Under the pieces are notes generated by a model. The model was given only the letters and a program-made list of their open reading frames with translations, did not search any database and was not told the DNA's origin. A stretch of DNA of 64,000 bases from Candidatus Roseilinea sp. GTDB taxonomy: Bacteria > Chloroflexota > Anaerolineae > J036 > Brachytrichaceae. The DNA is taken from positions 1,214,393 through 1,278,392 of the forward strand of contig BPHV01000001.1 of NCBI GenBank assembly GCA_026003755.1. The letters are read 5' to 3'. Below are positions 26,237 through 37,860 of this stretch, one piece after another (within the stretch, counting starts at the first letter, position 1; every line of letters begins with the position of its first letter). A program made the position numbers and the translations under genes.

Positions 26237-27625
26237 ATGATGCCTGACGAACCCGACCATCCGTGCGCGAATACCCGCGCGATTGTGCTCGCGGCCGGCA
26301 TGGGGAAGCGCATGAAATCGAAGCGCCCCAAAGTCCTGCACCACCTGGCCGGCCGCCCCCTGATAGATCACTGCATCACTGCCGCCGAGCGCGCTACAGG
26401 CCATGCGCCCATCGTCGTCATCGGGCACCAGGCCGCTGAGGTGCGCGCCGAGATCGGCGAGCGGGTTATCTTTGCGCACCAAGACCCACCACTGGGCACA
26501 GGCCACGCCCTGATGCAGGCCGAAGCCCACGCTGCCGGCGCTGCGCAGGTTCTTGTCACCCACGGCGACGTGCCGCTCCTGCGCCCCGAGACGCTGCGCC
26601 AACTCGTCGCGCTGCGCGAGCGCCACGGCGCGGCGATCACCATGCTGACGGTAATTGCGGACGATCCGCGTGGGTTTGGCCGCGTGATCCGCGACGCGCA
26701 AGGCGACCGGGTGCGGGCCATTGTCGAAGAGGTGGCCTGCGCGCCGGCGCAGCTTGCCATCCGCGAGCTGAACGTGGGCGCCTATTGCTTCGACGGCGCA
26801 TGGGTTTGGGATGCGCTGAGGCGCATTCGTCCCAACCCGCGCACGGGGGAGTACTTCCTCACCGACCTGATCGAGATCGCCGTTGCCGACGGCCGCGACG
26901 CGTGCGCGCTCACGGTGGAAGACCGCGACGAGTGCATCGGCATCAACACCCGCATAGACCTGGCCGACGCCGAGCGCGCGCTGCGTCGCCGCATCAATCG
27001 CCAACACATGCTCAACGGCGTGACGATCGTTGATCCCGAAACGACCTACGTCGAGGTCAGCGTAGAAATCGGCGCAGACACCGTCATCCTGCCCAACACC
27101 CACCTCATCGGCCACACGCGCATCGGCAGCGATTGCCAGATCGGCCCCAACGCCTACATCGTGGAGTCGGAGGTCGGCGACCGCGTACGAATTGTGCAAT
27201 CCACGCTCGAGCACGCTCGCGTGGAGGACGACGTACACGTTGGGCCGTTCGCACACCTGCGGCCCGGCGCACACATCGGCACCGGCGCGCACATCGGCAA
27301 CTTCGCGGAGATCAAGAACAGCTCGCTCGGCGCGGGCAGCCACATGGGCCACTTCAGCTACCTGGGCGACGCCAGTGTGGGAGAACACGTCAATATCGGC
27401 GCCGGCACGATCACTTGCAACTTCGACGGCGCGAAGAAGCACCGGACAGTCATCGGCGATCACGCCTTCATCGGCAGCGATACGCTGCTGGTCGCGCCGG
27501 TCACTGTGGGCGCGCGCGCGCGCACCGGCGCCGGTGCAGTCGTCACCAGGGACGTGCCCGACGCAACGCTGGCCGTCGGCATACCGGCGCGCGCGATCCG
27601 CAAGTTGGGGGATCCGCCGGCCTAG
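26237..27625 (+). CDS. glmU: Bifunctional GlmU: N-acetylglucosamine-1-phosphate uridyltransferase / glucosamine-1-phosphate acetyltransferase
   Basis: The 462-residue enzyme makes UDP-GlcNAc for the cell wall. The N-terminal half is a Rossmann-like pyrophosphorylase with LAAGMGKRMKSKRPKVLH, GTGHALMQAE, THGDVPLL, GFGRVIRDAQG, NVGAY and GEYFLTDLIEIA. From about residue 255 come left-handed beta-helix hexapeptides (VEIGADTVILPNTHL and so on). The acetyltransferase residues are kept: Arg in HLRPGAH, Lys in FAEIKNS, His372 and Tyr375 in GHFSYLGD, and Asn in TITCNFDG. It is preceded by the tRNA terminator and followed 52 bp later by the CNNM/CorC gene. Confidence 0.95.
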   Translation: MMPDEPDHPCANTRAIVLAAGMGKRMKSKRPKVLHHLAGRPLIDHCITAAERATGHAPIVVIGHQAAEVRAEIGERVIFAHQDPPLGTGHALMQAEAHAAGAAQVLVTHGDVPLLRPETLRQLVALRERHGAAITMLTVIADDPRGFGRVIRDAQGDRVRAIVEEVACAPAQLAIRELNVGAYCFDGAWVWDALRRIRPNPRTGEYFLTDLIEIAVADGRDACALTVEDRDECIGINTRIDLADAERALRRRINRQHMLNGVTIVDPETTYVEVSVEIGADTVILPNTHLIGHTRIGSDCQIGPNAYIVESEVGDRVRIVQSTLEHARVEDDVHVGPFAHLRPGAHIGTGAHIGNFAEIKNSSLGAGSHMGHFSYLGDASVGEHVNIGAGTITCNFDGAKKHRTVIGDHAFIGSDTLLVAPVTVGARARTGAGAVVTRDVPDATLAVGIPARAIRKLGDPPA

Positions 27626-27677
27626 CGTCCACGGCGCAGTTTGCGGCATTTGCGTTCGGAGGGTGGTGTAGAAAGTC

Positions 27678-29090
27678 GTGGCGATGGTCGTTTTGCTGTT
27701 CGTGTTGGCCGCTGCGATCCGCGCGTTCTTCGCCCTGGCCCGCAGCGCGCTGATCAACATGCGCCGCCCACGCCTGGTCGAGCTGGAGAAGAAGGGGGTA
27801 ACCTCTGCGCGGGCGATTCAGCAGCTCACTGAGAATTCCAGCCGACTGTTGGCGACGGCGGAAGTGGGGGCGCTGTTGGGGCTGGTGCTTGCGGCCGGCA
27901 TCGCTGCGTTGGGCTTCACGCCGCCGGTGCTAAACTGGCTGCGCGCGATGTTCGATGCGCTATCGCCGGAGATAGCCCAAGTCATCGCCTTCCTCATCGT
28001 CACTTTTGCGACGGCGCTCTTCTTGTTCATCTTCGGTCGGCTGGTGCCAGAGGCGCTGGCGTTGCGCTACACCGAGCCGCTCGCGCTGGTGTTGGTTCGC
28101 CCAGTACAAGTGATGAGCATCCTGCTGGCTCCGTTTGTGCGCTTCGCCGTGGCGCTGAGCAACCTGCTCTCGATCCCGATGGGCGGCCAGAAGCGCGAAG
28201 GCGCTACGCTCGTCACCGAGGAAGAGCTCAAGACGATGGTGGACGTCGGCGAAGAGGAGGGCTTGATCGAAGAAGGCGAGAAGGAGATGATCCTCTCGGT
28301 GCTCGATTTTGGCGATACCGTCGCGCGCGAGGTGATGGTGCCGCGCATTGCGATGGTGGCCCTGGACGTCAACACGCCGTTCGACGAGGTGTTGGACGTG
28401 GTCATCTCCGCCGGCCACTCGCGCATCCCCGTCTATCGCGGCACGATTGACGAGATCATCGGCATCCTCTACGCCAAAGACTTGCTGACCGCGCTACGCG
28501 ACGGCACAAAACCGCCGCTGGAACAGATGCTGCGCCCGGCCTATTTCACGCCCGAATCCAAGCGCGTCATTGAGTTGCTCCACGAAATGCAGAAGCGCCG
28601 GGTGCACGTCTCCATCGTCGTGGATGAATACGGCGGCACCGCCGGCCTCGTGACCATCGAGGATATCCTGGAGGAGATCGTCGGCGAGATTCAGGACGAA
28701 TACGACGCCGAGGAGCCGGACATCGTGCCGCTGCCGGAAGGCAACGGCTACATCCTCGACGCAGGGATGAACATCGAGGACGCCGGCGAACTGCTCCAAG
28801 TCGAGCTGCCCAAAGGCGAAAGCGACACGCTGGGCGGTTTCATCTACGACCAGTTGGGCAAGGTGCCGGTTGTCGGCGAACAGGTTGAGCACGATGGTTT
28901 TATCTTCGAGGTGCTCGCCGTCAACGACCGACGCATCCTGAAAGTGAAGGTGACGCATGCGCCACACCAACCCGACGCGCAGCAGCAAGCAGCGCAAGAA
29001 CGCCTCCGCGCGACAGGCGACGCCGCGCCGGAAGCGCGCGGCAAACGCCTCAACCCCATCAACAACGCCGCCCCCGATCGAGCTACCTGA
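27678..29090 (+). CDS. CNNM/CorC (HlyC) family membrane protein with CBS pair
   Basis: The 470-residue protein opens with a DUF21/CNNM membrane domain (transmembrane stretches near 3-20, 60-80, 98-120 and 130-155). It continues with two CBS modules: VMVPRIAMVALDVNTPFDEV and EMQKRRVHVSIVVDEYGGTA. The latter leads to GLVTIEDILEEIVGEIQDEYD, diagnostic of the family. The C-terminal CorC_HlyC domain is about residues 345-425, followed by a Gln/Ala/Arg-rich tail. Such proteins are implicated in Mg2+/Co2+ or Na+-coupled transport, not haemolysis. The start could be GTG 27678 or ATG 27684. Confidence 0.9.
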   Translation: MAMVVLLFVLAAAIRAFFALARSALINMRRPRLVELEKKGVTSARAIQQLTENSSRLLATAEVGALLGLVLAAGIAALGFTPPVLNWLRAMFDALSPEIAQVIAFLIVTFATALFLFIFGRLVPEALALRYTEPLALVLVRPVQVMSILLAPFVRFAVALSNLLSIPMGGQKREGATLVTEEELKTMVDVGEEEGLIEEGEKEMILSVLDFGDTVAREVMVPRIAMVALDVNTPFDEVLDVVISAGHSRIPVYRGTIDEIIGILYAKDLLTALRDGTKPPLEQMLRPAYFTPESKRVIELLHEMQKRRVHVSIVVDEYGGTAGLVTIEDILEEIVGEIQDEYDAEEPDIVPLPEGNGYILDAGMNIEDAGELLQVELPKGESDTLGGFIYDQLGKVPVVGEQVEHDGFIFEVLAVNDRRILKVKVTHAPHQPDAQQQAAQERLRATGDAAPEARGKRLNPINNAAPDRAT

Positions 29091-29103
29091 GGAAGTCATC
29101 CGT

Positions 29104-29487
29104 GTGCTGATCGAGGTGGCCAACCGCGCGCGGCAGTACGCCCACGCCCCCTATTCGCGCTACCGCGTCGGCTCGGCGCTGCTGGCCGAGTCCGGCAACG
29201 TCTACAGCGGCGTGAATGTGGAAAACGCCTCCTATGGGCTGGCGATCTGCAGCGAACGCACGGCCTATGTCAAGGCTATTAGCGAGGGGGAGCGCAACTT
29301 CATCGCCATCGCCGTCGTCACCGACAACGGCGGCTCGCCATGTGGGGCGTGTCGGCAGTTCATGAGCGAGTTCGGCCTGGACACCATCGTCATCCAGGCC
29401 GACGCCCGCGGCCACTATACGCTCACCACAGTCGGCGCGTTGCTGCCCAGTGCGTTCACGCCTGACAAGTTAGCCAAGCGGCGGTGA
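29104..29487 (+). CDS. cdd: Cytidine deaminase
   Basis: The 127-residue enzyme converts cytidine and deoxycytidine to uridine forms. Catalytic elements are complete: NVENASYGLAICSERTA, with the zinc Cys and the Glu of C-S-E, and GGSPCGACRQ with the two other zinc cysteines. This is the small tetrameric type. The frame extends upstream to ATG 28957, but that would overlap the preceding gene by 134 bp and add a Lys/Arg/Thr-rich tail. GTG 29104 is preceded by GAGGAAG at 8 nt and gives the usual length, so it is preferred. It follows the CNNM/CorC gene by 13 bp. Confidence 0.9.
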   Translation: MLIEVANRARQYAHAPYSRYRVGSALLAESGNVYSGVNVENASYGLAICSERTAYVKAISEGERNFIAIAVVTDNGGSPCGACRQFMSEFGLDTIVIQADARGHYTLTTVGALLPSAFTPDKLAKRR

Positions 29488-29569
29488 GCGGCAGGCGGCG
29501 GGTTGCGCACGAAGGGGCGTGAGCCGTGCGGGGAAGTGGGAGAGCGGGGAGTAAGGAGCTTGGCATACA

Positions 29570-30199
29570 ATGCGATCTGTGATCAAGCGCGTGATCTTGC
29601 TGACGGCGATTTTGGTCGTTGTCGCCCCGTTGCTGGCGCGCGGGTTTACGATGGCGTTTGCGCGAAGCCGCATCTACACCACGCCGGAGACAACGCCGCA
29701 CCACCGCGTGGCCATCGTGTTCGGCGCGGGCGTGCGCGGCAGCCAGCCCAGCGCCGTACTCTTTGACCGGGTCGTCTCGGCGGTGGCACTCTACCGGGCC
29801 GGCGTGGTGGATAAGCTGCTGATGAGCGGCGATAATCGCTTCGCGAACTACAACGAGCCGGCTGTGATGCGTCAGACGGCGCTTCGGCTTGGCGTCCCAG
29901 ACGATGACATCGCGCTCGATTACGCCGGCCACAGCACCTACGACACTTGCTTTCGCGCCCGCGCAATCTTCGGCCTGCGCGACGCCGTGTTGGTGACCCA
30001 GGCGTATCATCTCGACCGCGCCATATTCACATGCAGCGCGCTCGACGTGGCGGCGGTCGGCTACCCGGCCGATCGAAGGCCGTATGCTGCCATGCCCTGG
30101 TTTCAGCTCAGGGAATTCGGCGCGACGTTGAAAGCGTTCTGGGATCTGTTCATCAGCCGTCCGCTGCCGGTGCTGGGCGAGCCGCTCCCAATCGCCTAA
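29570..30199 (+). CDS. sanA: SanA/YdcF-like DUF218 membrane protein
   Basis: The 209-residue protein has one N-terminal transmembrane helix (about 6-28) and a DUF218 domain: VAIVFGAGVRGSQPSAVLFDR, KLLMSGDNRFANYNEPAVM, TYDTCFRARAIFG and VLVTQAYHLDRAIFTC. These match SanA of E. coli, which affects envelope permeability to vancomycin by an unknown mechanism. The ATG overlaps TACAAT (29566-29571). If that is the -10, translation may instead begin leaderless at GTG 29579. GGAG at 29555 supports the ATG. Confidence 0.82.
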   Translation: MRSVIKRVILLTAILVVVAPLLARGFTMAFARSRIYTTPETTPHHRVAIVFGAGVRGSQPSAVLFDRVVSAVALYRAGVVDKLLMSGDNRFANYNEPAVMRQTALRLGVPDDDIALDYAGHSTYDTCFRARAIFGLRDAVLVTQAYHLDRAIFTCSALDVAAVGYPADRRPYAAMPWFQLREFGATLKAFWDLFISRPLPVLGEPLPIA

Positions 30200-30233
30200 G
30201 CCGGGGCGGCCTGCTACACTTTTGACTCTCACG

Positions 30234-30821
30234 ATGAGCGACTCCCGATACAACCGCGATGCCGCTTGGGCTATCGTCACAGCGTGGACGACCGACCCTG
30301 CCTTAATTCGACACATGTTGTCCGTCGAGACCGCCATGCGCGCCTATGCGCCGCGTTTCGGCGGCGATCCGGAGCAGTGGGGATTGCTCGGTTTGATTCA
30401 CGACTTCGACTACCAGCGGCATCCTCACCTGGACGGCCAGGGTCATCCGAATGTCGGCATTGCCTACCTGCGCGCGCAAGGGTGGCCGGAGGAGATCTTG
30501 CACGGCATCGCTGCTCATGCGCCCGAACTGACCGGCGTGCAGCCCGAGAACGACATGGAGCGCGCCCTGGTTGCAGTGGACGAGCTGACCGGCTTCATCG
30601 CTGCTGTAACGCTGGTTCGTCCGACCAAGAACATCGCCGATGTGCAGGTGTCATCAGTGAAGAAGAAGTGGAAGGAAAAGGCCTTTGCCGCCGGTGTGCA
30701 CCGCGACGCGATCGAGCGCGCGGCAGCGGCGCTCGGCGTCCCGCTCGATGAGCACATTGGCATCGTCCTGGCAGCCATGCAAGGCAACGCGGCGGCCCTG
30801 GGGTTGGATGGGGTGAAGTGA
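30234..30821 (+). CDS. HD-domain phosphohydrolase-like protein
   Basis: The 195-residue protein has the HD pattern: SVETAMRAYAPRFGG supplies the first His-like helix region, LGLIHDFDYQRHPH the HD pair, HGIAAHAP a second His, and VAVDELTGFIAAVTLVRP the final Asp. HDIG-type proteins of this length often hydrolyse nucleotides or phosphate esters; the substrate is unknown. TACACT ends 13 nt before the ATG. Confidence 0.8.
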   Translation: MSDSRYNRDAAWAIVTAWTTDPALIRHMLSVETAMRAYAPRFGGDPEQWGLLGLIHDFDYQRHPHLDGQGHPNVGIAYLRAQGWPEEILHGIAAHAPELTGVQPENDMERALVAVDELTGFIAAVTLVRPTKNIADVQVSSVKKKWKEKAFAAGVHRDAIERAAAALGVPLDEHIGIVLAAMQGNAAALGLDGVK

Positions 30822-30858
30822 CCGACTGCCGGCCGCAGCCGATCGCCGAGCACTCTGT

Positions 30859-32163
30859 ATGAGCAGCCCGCCAAAATCACGTTACAAGCGCTGCCCCTCC
30901 TGCGGCTCACGCGCCGCCGAAGATGCGCAGGTGTGCGAAGTCTGCGGACACGAATTCGGCACCACGCAAGCCATCCCGCGCGCGCGACCCGCAGCGCAAA
31001 TAATCGCCGAGCGTCGCCCTCCCCTACCTCACTCAAGCCCGGTCAAAACGTCCCCGTCGGCTGACACCCGCCGGCGATCGTCCTTGGCGCAGATCCCCTG
31101 GGGGGTCTTCGGCGTGCTGGCCGTGATCGCCGCCATCATCCTCAGCGCGATGTGGTTTGCGCAAACCATCGGCCTGTCCCTACCTGCTGCCGAACCGACC
31201 GTAGAGCTCATCATTCACGGCTCGCCAACCGTAGAGGACGGGCTGATCGCCGGCAACTTGCCGTTTGCCGAGACGCTCACATCCACCGCAAGGCCGCCGA
31301 CCGCTGCACCGGCGCCGACGCCCACGCCTCTCCCGCCGCTCGAATACACCGTGCAGTCCGGCGACACGTGCAGCGTCATCGCGCAGCGCTTCGCTGTGCG
31401 GCTGGATGAACTCATCGCCTTAAACAACCTCGACGCCGCCCAGTGCTTGATTCGGGTCGGCGACAAACTGCTGATCCCTGTGCCCTCGCCCACACCGCTC
31501 CCGACGGCGACTTTGCCGCCGAACGTCACGCCCTCCCCTAACACTGCGCCTGTTCCGGCGGAGCCTACGGCGACGTTGCCGGCGCAAATCGTGTATGTGG
31601 TGAAAGGCGGCGATACCTGTAGCGAAATCGCCCAAAAGTTCAAAGTGACGGTCGAGCTGCTGATCCAGCAAAATAACCTGGACGCAAACTGTCTGATTCG
31701 CATGAACCAGGTACTGACGATCACGTTTGCCACACCGACGCCGCTCGTCACCTCAACGCCGATTGTGCTACAGACGCCGACCCCGCGCGCCGGTTACAGC
31801 GCCCCCATCGTCATGCTGCCGCCCCACGGCGCGCAGATCAGCAGCACACAGGACATTGTGACGTTACAATGGCTGACGGTCGGCCTATTGCGGGAGGACG
31901 AATGGTACGTCGTGCAAGTGCAGCCGTCGGGCGCGCTCACCGTGCCCATTTTCGAGACTAAAGCGACTTCGCTCAAGCTGACGCAAGACATCCTCGGCGA
32001 TCAAGAGGAGCGCGAGATCGCCTGGTGGGTGCAGGTCAAGCGCCTCCTAAGCGTCGAACCGACCACCGGTCAGCGCATATATGCGGAGATCAGCCCGCCC
32101 AGCGCGGCGCGCACTTTTGTCTGGCGCAAACGGCCGGTGGGCACACCGACGCCCGGCCCGTAA
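30859..32163 (+). CDS. Zinc-ribbon, single-span membrane protein with two LysM domains
   Basis: The 434-residue protein starts with a zinc ribbon (CPSCGSRAAEDAQVCEVCG, about residues 12-30), then a basic linker and one transmembrane helix (about 79-101). Two LysM modules follow: YTVQSGDTCSVIAQRFAVRL (about 163) and YVVKGGDTCSEIAQKFKVTV (about 245), joined by Pro/Thr linkers. The C-terminal part (about 310-420) is an unassigned beta-rich region with WYVVQVQPSG. LysM binds N-acetylglucosamine polymers such as peptidoglycan, so the ribbon is cytoplasmic and the LysM parts are outside. Both LysM repeats contain the unusual Cys of GDTC. It has a paralogue 52 bp downstream. Confidence 0.8.
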   Translation: MSSPPKSRYKRCPSCGSRAAEDAQVCEVCGHEFGTTQAIPRARPAAQIIAERRPPLPHSSPVKTSPSADTRRRSSLAQIPWGVFGVLAVIAAIILSAMWFAQTIGLSLPAAEPTVELIIHGSPTVEDGLIAGNLPFAETLTSTARPPTAAPAPTPTPLPPLEYTVQSGDTCSVIAQRFAVRLDELIALNNLDAAQCLIRVGDKLLIPVPSPTPLPTATLPPNVTPSPNTAPVPAEPTATLPAQIVYVVKGGDTCSEIAQKFKVTVELLIQQNNLDANCLIRMNQVLTITFATPTPLVTSTPIVLQTPTPRAGYSAPIVMLPPHGAQISSTQDIVTLQWLTVGLLREDEWYVVQVQPSGALTVPIFETKATSLKLTQDILGDQEEREIAWWVQVKRLLSVEPTTGQRIYAEISPPSAARTFVWRKRPVGTPTPGP

Positions 32164-32214
32164 GCGATATGCGACATCCTCACTCAAACCGATCACGCTA
32201 AGGAGAAGAGCGAC

Positions 32215-33252
32215 GTGAGTCCACCATCCAGACAAAAACGGCGCTGTCCGTCCTGCGGTTCGAGCAATCCGGCCAACGCGAAGAGCTGCGACATGTGCGG
32301 CTATGTGTTTGGCCCATCCGATGCGGGATCATCCAAGCCGGCGATTGCCTTCCGGCCTGCATCGCCTGCGCAGCCGGCGCAACCACCAACGCCTCCCGCG
32401 CCGTTGTCAGCAGACGCATCCGCCGAGACGCGCTCACAGCCCCCCGCCCCGCCTATCGCACCCGGCAAGGCGACGGACATGGCGCACGTCCCCCAGGTCG
32501 AGCCTGCCTCTCCGCTGCCGGTTGCGAATGAGACGTCCGACGAGCCGCTCGCACGCGCGCCGGAAGCCGAGCCTGCGCCGCGAAGGGACGCAGCACAGGC
32601 CTTCGCCTCAGCCCATCTTTCCGATGCGCCGGACGCTGTTGACGCAGACACGGCCAGCCGCGTTGAGTTCAAGACCAAACCACGCGCTGCAGCCTACCGG
32701 GCGCGGCCACAGCCGGCCCCTGCGCTCAAACCTGCCGCGCCATACAGGCCGAAGGTGACGGCGCTGGGTCGCCCGACTCCCATCTCCGGGCAGCGATCTC
32801 GAAGCCCGCTGGGCCTAGTCATCATTCTGGGGACGGTGCTCGGCGTGGCCGCTCTGCTGGCCGTGGCCATTGCCGGCTCTGGCGCGAGGCGCGAATCGTC
32901 GGCACGGCAGATTGCGCCGCCAATCATCGCCACCCAGCCGACGACCGACGCGTCGCCTGCGGCTGCGGCGACCGAAGCGGCACCGACGCCCACGCTGCTG
33001 CCCTCTCCCACCGAGATGCCCGCGCTGCCAACCGATACGCCCTTGCCACTCCCGACGGAAACGCCCACGCCGCAACCCACCGACACGCCGGCGGCTCAAA
33101 ACAGCGCTGTGACCTATACCGTGAAGCAGGGCGACTCATGCTGGGGCATCGCCACGCGGTTCAACGTCTCGGTGGACGACCTGATCCGCCGGAACAACCT
33201 CACCGCCGACTGCCTGATCCGGCCGGGCCAGGAACTCGTCATCACCCCCTGA
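32215..33252 (+). CDS. Zinc-ribbon, single-span membrane protein with one LysM domain
   Basis: The 345-residue protein is a paralogue of its neighbour: zinc ribbon CPSCGSSNPANAKSCDMCG (about 8-26), a long Pro/Ala-rich region, a transmembrane helix (about 200-220) and a Pro/Thr-rich linker (about 240-295). A single C-terminal LysM is YTVKQGDSCWGIATRFNVSV. The start is GTG with GGAG 9 nt upstream. It probably serves the same envelope function as its neighbour. The two could sense or tether to the cell wall while the ribbon contacts a cytoplasmic partner; that is inference. Confidence 0.8.
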   Translation: MSPPSRQKRRCPSCGSSNPANAKSCDMCGYVFGPSDAGSSKPAIAFRPASPAQPAQPPTPPAPLSADASAETRSQPPAPPIAPGKATDMAHVPQVEPASPLPVANETSDEPLARAPEAEPAPRRDAAQAFASAHLSDAPDAVDADTASRVEFKTKPRAAAYRARPQPAPALKPAAPYRPKVTALGRPTPISGQRSRSPLGLVIILGTVLGVAALLAVAIAGSGARRESSARQIAPPIIATQPTTDASPAAAATEAAPTPTLLPSPTEMPALPTDTPLPLPTETPTPQPTDTPAAQNSAVTYTVKQGDSCWGIATRFNVSVDDLIRRNNLTADCLIRPGQELVITP

Positions 33253-33263
33253 GACGGCCCGAA

Positions 33264-33294
33264 GGGTGGGCGAAGACAATGCCTTTGCCCACCC
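33264..33294. terminator. Hairpin repeat at the convergent junction of the LysM gene and the Mo-hydroxylase gene
   Basis: GGGTGGGCGAAG (33264-33275) pairs with CTTTGCCCACCC (33283-33294) over 12 positions with one G-T. It closely resembles the element at 59058-59086, differing at 6 of 31 positions, including a compensating G-C to A-T pair. It likely terminates transcription from both sides. Confidence 0.6.
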
Positions 33295-33296
33295 CT

Positions 33297-36104
<2,808 letters not shown>

Positions 36105-36201
36105 AAGCGTGATCCTCCCTAGAGTGCGCTGAGTTAGGCGCAGGCGGCCGCCCTTGCCTATCCCGCGAGTTTAAGATGCGCGCCGAAATTATCGGCGCAA
36201 A

Positions 36202-37098
36202 CTACGCGCCGACCTCAAGCGCCGCCGCGCGTTGCAGCGCGCGGCCCATCGCCTCCTGGAACAACACCGGAATTATCTCGCGCCGATATTCCGCCGTGGC
36301 GCGGTGCGGGCTGGTGCGCGGATGCGCTTCGCCGAGGAGCATTTCACCGGCCTCGCGCAAGGTCAGCGCGTCCGGCGTCCGGCCGCGCAGATAGGCTTCG
36401 GTCGCCTGCGCGCGAAACGGCGTCGGCGCGGCCGGCCCAAGCGTCACGCGGATGTCGGCGATGGCGCCGTCGGCGCGCAAGCGCACGCGCGCAGCCAACC
36501 CCATGATTGGCAGCGCCACGCCTTGCGGGCGCATCACGCGGGCGAAGGCCGAGCCTTCCGACGGCGCGCGCACCGGAAAGCGCAGCGCTGCCAAGACTTG
36601 CCGCGTGCTATCTATGGCCGATTGCCCTGGCCCGCGAAAGAGCTGGGGCAGCGGCCGCCATTCCCGAATTACGGCATCCCCCTCGGCCCAGGCGATCAGC
36701 GCCTCGCCGTCCAACGCCAGCAACGCGATGGCGCCGTCGGCGGCCGGCAGCGCGTGGGCGATGTTGCCGGCCAGCGTCGCGACGTTGCGCACCTGCGGCC
36801 CACCGATCTGCCCGCAGGCCTCAACCAAGGCCGCGCCGTGCGCCTGCACAAGCGGCGAGGCGACGATCTGCGCGTGCGATGCGCCACAACCGATGACGAC
36901 GTAGCCTCCCTCCTCCCAGACGCCGCGCAGGTCGGCAATGCGCGTCACGTCCACCAGCGCCTCCGGCGCCGGCTGATGCGTTTCATCCACAAAGTAGTCC
37001 GTGCCGCCGCCGATCACGCGGGCGCGCCCGCCGTGCGCGGCCAGGAGGCGCGCGGCCTCCTCTAACGTCTTGGGCATGAAGTAATCATTCCAACTCAT
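36202..37098 (-). CDS. FAD-binding subunit of the molybdenum hydroxylase (CoxM/XdhB-like)
   Basis: The 298-residue protein carries RVIGGGTDYFVD and QIGGPQVRNVATLAGNIAHA, the two FAD-binding loops of the CO dehydrogenase/xanthine dehydrogenase flavoprotein family, followed by a C-terminal CO_deh_flav_C domain from about residue 180. It passes electrons from the iron-sulfur centres to the final acceptor. It begins 3 bp after the permease stop, and the catalytic subunit starts 97 bp later. Confidence 0.9.
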   Translation of the reverse strand: MSWNDYFMPKTLEEAARLLAAHGGRARVIGGGTDYFVDETHQPAPEALVDVTRIADLRGVWEEGGYVVIGCGASHAQIVASPLVQAHGAALVEACGQIGGPQVRNVATLAGNIAHALPAADGAIALLALDGEALIAWAEGDAVIREWRPLPQLFRGPGQSAIDSTRQVLAALRFPVRAPSEGSAFARVMRPQGVALPIMGLAARVRLRADGAIADIRVTLGPAAPTPFRAQATEAYLRGRTPDALTLREAGEMLLGEAHPRTSPHRATAEYRREIIPVLFQEAMGRALQRAAALEVGA

Positions 37099-37101
37099 GG
37101 C

Positions 37102-37860
37102 TTAGCGATAGGCCCAATTCACGATGCGCCGCTCAAGCAGGGCAAAGGCGGCATACAGGGCGATGCCCATCAGCGCGACGACGATCAAACCGGCGAATAC
37201 CAGCGGCACATCGAAGCGCGAGCTGGCGATCACCATCATGTTGCCGATGCCGCGATTCGACGCGCCCAACTCGGCCACTACCGAACCGACGAAGGCCAGC
37301 GTCACCGCGACCTTGAGCGAGGCGAAGAAGTAGGGCATCGCGCGCGGGAAGCCCACCTTGACGAACAGGTCGAACTTGCTGGCGCCCAACGAGCGCAACA
37401 CGTCGCGCAGCTCGGGCTCCACGGTGGCGATGCCGGTAGCCACATTGACGGCGATGGGAAAGAACGAGATGAGGAAGGCGATGAGGATCGCCGGCAGCGT
37501 GCCGACGCCGAACCAGATCACGAACACCGGCACCAGCGCCGCTTTGGGGATTGAGTTGAACGCGATCAGCAGCGGGTACAACGCATCGTAGAGCAACGCC
37601 GAGTAGCCGATCAGCGCGCCGATCAACGTGCCGGTCACAACGGCCAGCGCCAGGCCGACCAGCGTCGTGAACAGCGTCTGCAGCGCATTGGGCCAAATGG
37701 CCGCTTGCCACTGGAAATAGGCGGCCACGGCGACGCTGGGGCGCGGCAGGATGAACTCGTCCACGCCCAACACCAGGCAGCCCACCTCCCATGCGAGGAA
37801 GAAGAGCGCTACGGCGATGATCGGCGGCAGGATGCGCCGCAGTGGGGAAGCCGGCCTCAT
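37102..37860 (-). CDS. ABC transporter permease, SsuC/TauC-like
   Basis: The 252-residue protein has six predicted transmembrane helices and the coupling-helix motif of the BPD_transp_1 family: ELRDVLRSLGASKFDLFVKVGFPRAMP, seen as SLGASKFD-x-F-x-K-V-x-F-P-R. The type matches nitrate/sulfonate/taurine and NMT1-class importers. It overlaps the ATPase gene by 4 bp. Confidence 0.9.
   Translation of the reverse strand: MRPASPLRRILPPIIAVALFFLAWEVGCLVLGVDEFILPRPSVAVAAYFQWQAAIWPNALQTLFTTLVGLALAVVTGTLIGALIGYSALLYDALYPLLIAFNSIPKAALVPVFVIWFGVGTLPAILIAFLISFFPIAVNVATGIATVEPELRDVLRSLGASKFDLFVKVGFPRAMPYFFASLKVAVTLAFVGSVVAELGASNRGIGNMMVIASSRFDVPLVFAGLIVVALMGIALYAAFALLERRIVNWAYR

Noticed and set aside
27340-27375. 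GSK to GSH change at residue 369 in the GlmU acetyltransferase region, at first read as loss of a catalytic lysine
   Set aside because: On recounting, the catalytic Lys (E. coli K351) is the one in FAEIKNS, which is present; His, Tyr and Asn of the active site are also present.
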